In this document: positions 5,341 through 9,628 of the stretch, piece by piece
Position numbering within the stretch: the first letter of the stretch is position 1
Layout: each line of letters starts with the position of its first letter
Source of the DNA: DATNIC01 sp035604635
GTDB lineage: Bacteria > Vulcanimicrobiota > Vulcanimicrobiia > Vulcanimicrobiales > Vulcanimicrobiaceae
Direction: 5' to 3'
Length of the DNA: 9,628 nt
Assembly (NCBI GenBank): GCA_035604635.1
Contig: DATNIC010000211.1
Coordinates: 1 to 9,628, forward strand
The notes under the pieces: generated by a model
What the model was told of the DNA's origin: nothing
The model's database searches: none
The model's input: the letters and a program-made list of their open reading frames with translations, nothing else
Position numbers and translations under genes: made by a program

Positions 5341-7056
5341 TTACCCGGCAATCCCTGAAATACTTTCCATGCGACCCAACGCTCGCTCGAGTTCTCCGGC
5401 ATTGACGCCGTAGTCTGTGATCGCGGCCTCACTGCTGACGTAGCCGTCGAGTACGTCGTCCACGACCTTCTCGAAAGTACGGAGGCGCGGGTCGCCCAGT
5501 CCTCCACCGCCCGCGACTTCCAAAGAAACGACGTCTCCACGCTGCAGGCGCACGCCGCTGAACCGATTCGGCAACGCGCGTTCGGCCGGTGTCCCCGGAT
5601 TGAGCGTGCACGCCCCCGGGCGCCCGGGCTTTCCGCCGTCGACGCCAAGCGCCGGCCAGCGATGCAGGCCGCCGCGCAGCGTCATCTGCGCGTCGTTTGT
5701 CAAGATTTGATAAACCCGCCGATGCGCCATCCCGCCTCGAAACGTGCCGGGCCCACCGCAATCTCGAATCAACTCGAAGCGCTGCAGGCGGGTTGGGAAT
5801 TCCGTTTCGATCACTTCGATCGGGGCGCTGCGCGCATTGGCCTGCAGTACGCCGACGCCCGAGAGGCCGTCGAATCCGACGATGCCGCCGTAGGCCGCGC
5901 CGCTGAGCTCGTATTGTACGAACGCGCTGCCGTCCGGACGCGTCCCCGCGATTGCGGTGCCGCCCGATATTCCGCATCGCGCGTGCCGCCGGCTGGGGAC
6001 GAAACCGCTCAAGGCTTGCAAGACCGCTTCGGTCACGGCGTTTGCCGTCGGCATGTACGCCGAGACGGGCGCGGGAAAGTGCGGATCGAGCGCCGATCCC
6101 GCCCGCAAGGTCAGCTCGACGACGCGCGCCAGGCCTCCGTCGTTGGGCAGCGTGATGTCGATCATCGCGATCAGCGCGTAGTAGCAGCAGCCGCGGACGA
6201 CCGGAGGGCGTATGTTGACCGGGCTCGCCGCTTGATCGTCCGTCTGCGAAAAGTCGAAGCTGATCCGATCGGCGCGCTTCTCGACCCGGACATGGAAGCG
6301 GATCCGCTTTTCGGCGACGGGATCGATCTCGATGAAGGACTCGGCCTCGTGCACGCCGTCGGGCCACGCGGCGATCTCAGAGCGAGCGCGCCTTTCGGTG
6401 ACGTCGCGCTTGTGCCGAAACGATTCGAGCATCGCCTCCAGGCCGTAGCGCTCGATTAATTCGGCGATGCGCCGCTCGCCCAGGCGCGCGCAGCCGATTT
6501 GTCCGCGCAGATCGCCCAGGACGAGTTCCGGCGTGCGGCTGTTCGCATGCAGGATCGCCTCGACATCGCGCACCACCTCGCCGCCGCGCATGTAGCGGAT
6601 CGGCGGATATTGGATCCCCTCCTGAAAGAGCTCGCGCGCGTTGGCGTTGCTCGTCCCGGGGACTTCGCCGCCGAGGTCGCTCTTGTGGGCGATGCTCCCG
6701 CAAAACGCGACGATCCGTCCGGCGCTAAAGACGGGCGTGACGACCGCCATGTCCATCGAGTGCAACAAGCCCGCCTCGTAGGGATGGTTCGTGATGAACG
6801 CATCGTCCGGCCGGATGTCGTCACCGAAGCGCGCCACGATCGCGCGAATGACTTCGGGTAAGACCCCGATGTGCAGCGGATAGATCACGTGCTCGCCGAC
6901 GACGTCGCCGCTCGCATCGAGGATCAGACAACTGGCGTCCTGGGACTCGCGGACGATCGTCGAGTAGCCCGTGCGAAAGACGCTGTCTTGCATCTCTTGC
7001 ACGATCCCCGAGATACGGCTTAGAACGACTTGAAAGGTGATCGGGTCGACGGGCAC
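5341..7056 (-). CDS. hyuB: Hydantoinase B / oxoprolinase-family subunit (HyuB-like)
   Basis: This protein (571 residues from GTG 7056) matches the hydantoinase B family (PF02538), which includes subunits of ATP-dependent N-methylhydantoinase, 5-oxoprolinase and acetone/acetophenone carboxylases. Family landmarks from this start are DPITFQVV (4-11), STIVRESQDASCLILDASG (32-50), ITNHPYEAG (88-96), SIAHKSDLGGEVPGTSNAN (121-139) with H124 and D127, FQEGIQYPP, PVNIRPPVVRG, CGGPGTFRGG and the closing AGGGGLGDP. The protein looks intact. The partner HyuA (ATP-binding) subunit is absent from the window, which is unusual because A and B are normally adjacent or fused. Start choice: GTG 7056 lies one base after the stop of the upstream gene and begins the family's VDPIT segment. 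A GTG at 7080 would overlap that gene by 23 bases. Neither has a good Shine-Dalgarno. Substrate and reaction (hydrolysis or carboxylation) are unresolved. Confidence 0.9.
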   Translation of the reverse strand: MPVDPITFQVVLSRISGIVQEMQDSVFRTGYSTIVRESQDASCLILDASGDVVGEHVIYPLHIGVLPEVIRAIVARFGDDIRPDDAFITNHPYEAGLLHSMDMAVVTPVFSAGRIVAFCGSIAHKSDLGGEVPGTSNANARELFQEGIQYPPIRYMRGGEVVRDVEAILHANSRTPELVLGDLRGQIGCARLGERRIAELIERYGLEAMLESFRHKRDVTERRARSEIAAWPDGVHEAESFIEIDPVAEKRIRFHVRVEKRADRISFDFSQTDDQAASPVNIRPPVVRGCCYYALIAMIDITLPNDGGLARVVELTLRAGSALDPHFPAPVSAYMPTANAVTEAVLQALSGFVPSRRHARCGISGGTAIAGTRPDGSAFVQYELSGAAYGGIVGFDGLSGVGVLQANARSAPIEVIETEFPTRLQRFELIRDCGGPGTFRGGMAHRRVYQILTNDAQMTLRGGLHRWPALGVDGGKPGRPGACTLNPGTPAERALPNRFSGVRLQRGDVVSLEVAGGGGLGDPRLRTFEKVVDDVLDGYVSSEAAITDYGVNAGELERALGRMESISGIAG

Positions 7057-7057
7057 G

Positions 7058-8227
7058 TCAGCGCCGCAGCGGCATCCCACCGGGGCGGCTCACGCCGATC
7101 CACGTCGCCTTCCCCGGGTCCCAACGAATGACGATCACGTTGCCGTCGTCCAAACCACGCTGCGGCAGCGCTTTGAAGTCGTAGATCCCATCGGCACCGA
7201 CCCAGCGCCCCAGGTTTGCAAAGTACTCGCGAATCTGCGCAGGCGTCGCAGCCGGACCGAGTGCGCGCAGGGCCGTGATGACGAGCATCGCGGGATCCCA
7301 CATCGAAGCCTGCCCGTAGTCCGGCTTGATCCCGATATCGCCGAGGCTCGTCATGTAGGCCGTGACGGCGGTCTTGACGCCCTTATCGGTCACCGACTCG
7401 GGCGCAAACTGCGGAAGCCCGGCAAAATAGAGCTCCTTGGGCATGATTTGTGCGTATTGTTTCATCTGCACGTAGGTCAAATTGCCCGCGGTCGTCAGGG
7501 TCGGAAGATCGATGCCCGCCTCTTGCTCGCCGCGGAAGAGCGTCGCGGCAGGCGTCCCCGTGCTCCATGCGATCAGCGCATCGGGACTCGCGGCCCTGAT
7601 CCGCGCCATTTGCGCAGCGACGCTGACGTCGGTCGTATTGAAATGTTCGCGCGCGACGACCTTGACGTTCTTGTTTTCCGGGCGCGCGAACGCTTCGTCG
7701 AGCGATCGTTCCGCGTCTTGACCCGTCGCGTCGGTCGACGTGATCATCGCGATCTTCGTCCAGCCGCGTTCGCGCAGGTAGCGGACGTCGGCGACGATCA
7801 TGTCCTTCGTCCACATCGCCGAGGTAAACATGAAGCTTCCCGGAGGAGGATGGACGCCGTTTGACATGCAGTACACCACCGGGCCCTCTTTGAGGATCGG
7901 GAGCATCGCGCCGCAGACTGACGTCAACGACGAGCCCAGGACGATGTTGACTTTGTCCGCGATGAGCTGATCGAGCAAGAGTACCGCTACTTGCGGCGAC
8001 GACGTATCGTCCTGGACGACAAAACGGATCGGCCGCCCTTTGATCCCGCCTTGCTTGTTGACGACGGCCTCGACGGCTTTGAGCGTCGCGGCCTCGCCTT
8101 GGCCCAGGAAGCTCGCGGGCCCGGTCAACGGGAGGATCGCATGGATCTCGAGCGGCGGGACGTCGGCCGCTCCCAGCGGACTTGCTGCGGCGATCGTGAG
8201 CGCCAGGATCAGCAACAAAACTTTCAT
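7058..8227 (-). CDS. ABC transporter periplasmic solute-binding protein, branched-chain amino acid (LivK/Peripla_BP_6) type
   Basis: This 389-residue protein has a clear Sec signal peptide, MKVLLLILALTIAAASPLGA, with cleavage near residues 20-22. The mature protein begins with the family hallmark IHAILPLTGPASFLGQGE (28-45). It continues with AVVNKQGGIKGRPIRFVVQDD (54-74), GSSLTSVCGAMLPIL (98-112), a central WTKIAMITSTDATGQD and a C-terminal IREYFANLGRW. This is the type I periplasmic binding fold of the HAAT transporter family, which captures amino acids but also amides, urea, aromatic acids and other small carboxylates. No cysteine lipobox is seen, so it is a soluble periplasmic protein. The permease (LivH/LivM) and ATPase (LivG/LivF) genes are not in the window. 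It is the first gene of a minus-strand operon with HyuB, so its ligand is probably the pathway substrate. The longer in-frame extension to 8320 is rejected because it would bury the signal peptide. Confidence 0.92.
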   Translation of the reverse strand: MKVLLLILALTIAAASPLGAADVPPLEIHAILPLTGPASFLGQGEAATLKAVEAVVNKQGGIKGRPIRFVVQDDTSSPQVAVLLLDQLIADKVNIVLGSSLTSVCGAMLPILKEGPVVYCMSNGVHPPPGSFMFTSAMWTKDMIVADVRYLRERGWTKIAMITSTDATGQDAERSLDEAFARPENKNVKVVAREHFNTTDVSVAAQMARIRAASPDALIAWSTGTPAATLFRGEQEAGIDLPTLTTAGNLTYVQMKQYAQIMPKELYFAGLPQFAPESVTDKGVKTAVTAYMTSLGDIGIKPDYGQASMWDPAMLVITALRALGPAATPAQIREYFANLGRWVGADGIYDFKALPQRGLDDGNVIVIRWDPGKATWIGVSRPGGMPLRR

Positions 8228-8238
8228 GCGCGAAAGTT
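8219..8238 (-). promoter_or_regulatory. Inverted repeat over the start codon of the solute-binding protein gene
   Basis: AACTTTC-ATGCGC-GAAAGTT is a perfect 7-bp inverted repeat with a 6-base spacer. In the minus-strand transcript it would fold into a hairpin whose loop and 3' arm contain the AUG (8227-8225). It could be an operator half-site pair or a translation-control hairpin. Only one copy is seen in the window. Confidence 0.35.
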
Positions 8239-8318
8239 GCCGCAGAAGGCGGATTTCCCCTCGATACGCGCTAAGAATGCGCACCCGAGGTACTGCGCGT
8301 CGACGGAGGCGGATTCCC
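8228..8318. promoter_or_regulatory. Divergent intergenic region, presumed bidirectional promoter
   Basis: These 91 bases separate the starts of the minus-strand binding-protein operon and the plus-strand amidohydrolase. This is the only place in the window where two transcription units begin back to back, so promoters for both should lie here. I see no convincing -35/-10 pair; CTAAGAAT near 8271-8278 is only a weak -10 candidate. No regulator gene is adjacent. Confidence 0.5.
8305..8309 (+). promoter_or_regulatory. Strong ribosome binding site of the amidohydrolase gene
   Basis: GGAGG lies 9 bases before ATG 8319 and decides that start over the longer in-frame extension to 8040, which would run antisense through the binding-protein gene. 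It is the best Shine-Dalgarno sequence in the window. Confidence 0.75.
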
Positions 8319-9404
8319 ATGGCAGTTCAGATCGCAACCAGGATCATCGACGGCGATGGTCATCTCAACGAAGACGAGGCCGGGATCGTCGCCCACCTCG
8401 AGAGCCCGTATCGCGAGATCGTGATGCGCGCGGGCAACCCATTCCCGCCGCTCGACCACGTGCACTCCGCGAAGGCGGTGGAGATTCCGCCGCACCGCGA
8501 CGGGCGGCCGGTCGTCGGTCCGGAACTCTGGCTCGACTTTCTCGCCAGTGCGGGGATCGAGTGGACCGTCCTCTACCCCACGCGCATGCTCGCCTACGGA
8601 AAGATCGTGAGCCTCGACTATGCGGCTGCGCTCTGCCGCGCCTACAACAACTGGCTCTCCGACACGTATCTGAAATTCGATGCGCGCTTCAAGGGGATGG
8701 CGCTCATCCCGATGCAGGACCCCGCCGAAGCCGCCAAAGAGCTGCGCCGCGCAGTCACCGAGCTCGGGATGATGGGCGCGATGCTGCCGTCGAACGGCCT
8801 AGCGCAGCCGTTGGGCTCGAAAGCCTATTGGCCGGTGTATGAAGAGGCGAACCGCCTCGGCTGCTGTCTAGCCGTCCACGGCGGAGCGCACGATCGCTTC
8901 GGCATGGACCACATGAATCTGTATGTCCCGGTCCACGCGTTGGGCCACCCCTGGGGACTGGCGATCAACTGCGCGGACATCGTGTACAACGGTATCTTCG
9001 ACCGCTTCCCGCGCGTGCGCATCGCGTTTCTCGAAGGCGGAGTTGCGTGGCTCCTGTTCCTGTTGGAGCGCCTCCACGCCTCGCACGAAACGCACTTCCA
9101 ATACATCCCGCCGGGCGAATTCGGCGTGCGCGAAGGCGACGATCCGGCCCAGTACATCAAGGCCCTGATCAAGGCAGACCGCTTTTACGTCGGCATCGAG
9201 ACCGAGGAGCTGACGATGCCCTTCGCTCTCAAGATCGTCGGCAACCGGCCGTTCTTGTACTCCTCCGATTTTCCACACGAAGTGACGCTTGCAAGCTGCA
9301 AGCATGACATCGGCGAGCTCTTGGAGAGCGACGAAATTACCGAGGACGACAAGACGGCGCTGCTCTACCGCAATTCCGAGCGCTTCTATCAATTGAGGCC
9401 GTGA
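8319..9404 (+). CDS. Amidohydrolase_2 family metal-dependent hydrolase/decarboxylase
   Basis: This 361-residue TIM-barrel protein belongs to the amidohydrolase_2 family (PF04909), relatives of ACMSD and gamma-resorcylate decarboxylase. Visible landmarks: IIDGDGHLNED (9-19) at the first strand, with D13 and H15 at the usual HxH/ExA metal position; H187 in LAVHGGAHD; FDRFPRVRIAFLEGGVAW (227-244), the strongest family signature; D317 in YSSDFPHE; and NSERFYQL at the end. The first metal motif is D-x-H rather than the classical H-x-H. Many members with variant first motifs are non-oxidative decarboxylases or C-C hydrolases rather than amide hydrolases, so the true reaction is open. No signal peptide is seen, so it is cytoplasmic. 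The stop overlaps the next MetE-like gene by GTGA (9401-9404), implying coupled translation. The tail of a similar protein lies at the left edge of the window. Confidence 0.9.
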   Translation: MAVQIATRIIDGDGHLNEDEAGIVAHLESPYREIVMRAGNPFPPLDHVHSAKAVEIPPHRDGRPVVGPELWLDFLASAGIEWTVLYPTRMLAYGKIVSLDYAAALCRAYNNWLSDTYLKFDARFKGMALIPMQDPAEAAKELRRAVTELGMMGAMLPSNGLAQPLGSKAYWPVYEEANRLGCCLAVHGGAHDRFGMDHMNLYVPVHALGHPWGLAINCADIVYNGIFDRFPRVRIAFLEGGVAWLLFLLERLHASHETHFQYIPPGEFGVREGDDPAQYIKALIKADRFYVGIETEELTMPFALKIVGNRPFLYSSDFPHEVTLASCKHDIGELLESDEITEDDKTALLYRNSERFYQLRP

Positions 9405-9628
9405 AACGCAGCTCCGGCAGAATCTTGACGACGCACGTCGGGAGCCTGCCGTTGCCCGACGGCGTGGAGGCCGACGTAGCGAACGACGAAGCGAAGCTGC
9501 GCATTGCCGTCAAGCACGTCGTCGACAAACAGCGCGAGATCGGGCTCGACATCGTCAACGAAGGCGAGTACACGAAGGGCGGCGACTGGCTCGCGAACAT
9601 GGACGGCCGCTTCGGCGGCTTCGAGGAA
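9401..9628 (+). CDS. Second MetE-like zinc methyl/alkyltransferase, N-terminal part (cut by window end)
   Basis: From GTG 9401, which overlaps the amidohydrolase stop, 76 codons stay open to the right edge. The translation begins with an ILTTHVGSLPLPDG segment and continues with VVDKQREIGLDIVNEGEYTK. These match the N-terminus of the MetE-like protein at 3260-4390 (ILTTHTGSLPRPDG and GIDLVNDGE), so it is a paralogue of the same short MetE/COG0620 type. It is about 11 residues shorter between the two conserved blocks and otherwise diverged, so it is not a recent duplicate. The zinc-ligand half lies outside the window and could not be checked. No distinct Shine-Dalgarno is visible; translation probably depends on coupling to the upstream gene. 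Confidence 0.82.
   Translation, partial: MKRSSGRILTTHVGSLPLPDGVEADVANDEAKLRIAVKHVVDKQREIGLDIVNEGEYTKGGDWLANMDGRFGGFEE

Noticed and set aside
5662..6459. 265-residue plus-strand frame opposite HyuB
   Set aside because: HyuB motifs on the other strand are unambiguous; this frame has none.
7037..7864. 275-residue plus-strand frame opposite the solute-binding protein
   Set aside because: Antisense shadow with Arg/His-rich composition; the binding protein on the minus strand has a signal peptide and family motifs.
8040..8318. N-terminal extension of the amidohydrolase frame back to 8040
   Set aside because: It runs antisense through the binding-protein gene, and GGAGG at 8305-8309 points to ATG 8319, where the family's first strand begins.
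8228..8320. N-terminal extension of the binding protein to 8320
   Set aside because: It would place an Arg-rich leader before a textbook signal peptide starting at 8227.
1..9628. tRNA/rRNA genes, CRISPR arrays, insertion sequences, phage genes
   Set aside because: The window is almost fully covered by metabolic genes; no repeat-spacer pattern, transposase motif or RNA-gene-like stretch was seen.

Overview
This is a high-GC bacterial window coding on both strands, with almost no spare DNA. The genes are tightly packed, with ATGA and GTGA overlaps and gaps of only a few bases. The exported proteins carry ordinary Sec signal peptides. Most genes belong to small-molecule metabolism families: amidase, amidohydrolase_2, hydantoinase B, MetE-like methyltransferase, split ThDP decarboxylase, and a branched-chain-type ABC solute-binding protein. 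There is no phylogenetic marker. The base composition and the many GATCG/CGATCGC words recall soil lineages such as Candidatus Eremiobacterota or some Proteobacteria, but this is only an impression.

Layout: (1) A plus-strand run from the left edge to 4390 holds the tail of a probable amidohydrolase, the two subunits of a sulfopyruvate/phosphonopyruvate-decarboxylase-like ThDP enzyme (91-612 and 616-1179), an amidase (1176-2612), a short SAM methyltransferase (2621-3241) and a zinc-type MetE-like protein (3260-4390). (2) A minus-strand run, 8227 down to 4395, holds a periplasmic solute-binding protein, an orphan HyuB-like subunit and a secreted protein of unknown function. It meets run 1 tail to tail with only 4 bp between the stops. 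(3) A plus-strand pair starts at 8319 with an amidohydrolase_2 protein overlapping a second MetE-like gene (from 9401) that runs off the right edge. Runs 2 and 3 diverge from a 91-bp gap, the only intergenic space long enough to be an obvious promoter region.

How they may work together (inference): the solute-binding protein would capture a small organic compound, and amidase and/or HyuB would open or hydrolyse an amide-type bond. The amidohydrolases and the ThDP enzyme could then decarboxylate or cleave the acids formed, while the SAM- and MetE-type proteins move methyl or alkyl groups. The arrangement 'amidohydrolase plus MetE-like protein' appears on both flanks. I know of no pathway with exactly this set, so the substrate is open. 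No RNA genes, CRISPR arrays, transposons or clear intrinsic terminators were seen, and no gene-free stretch exceeds 300 bases.
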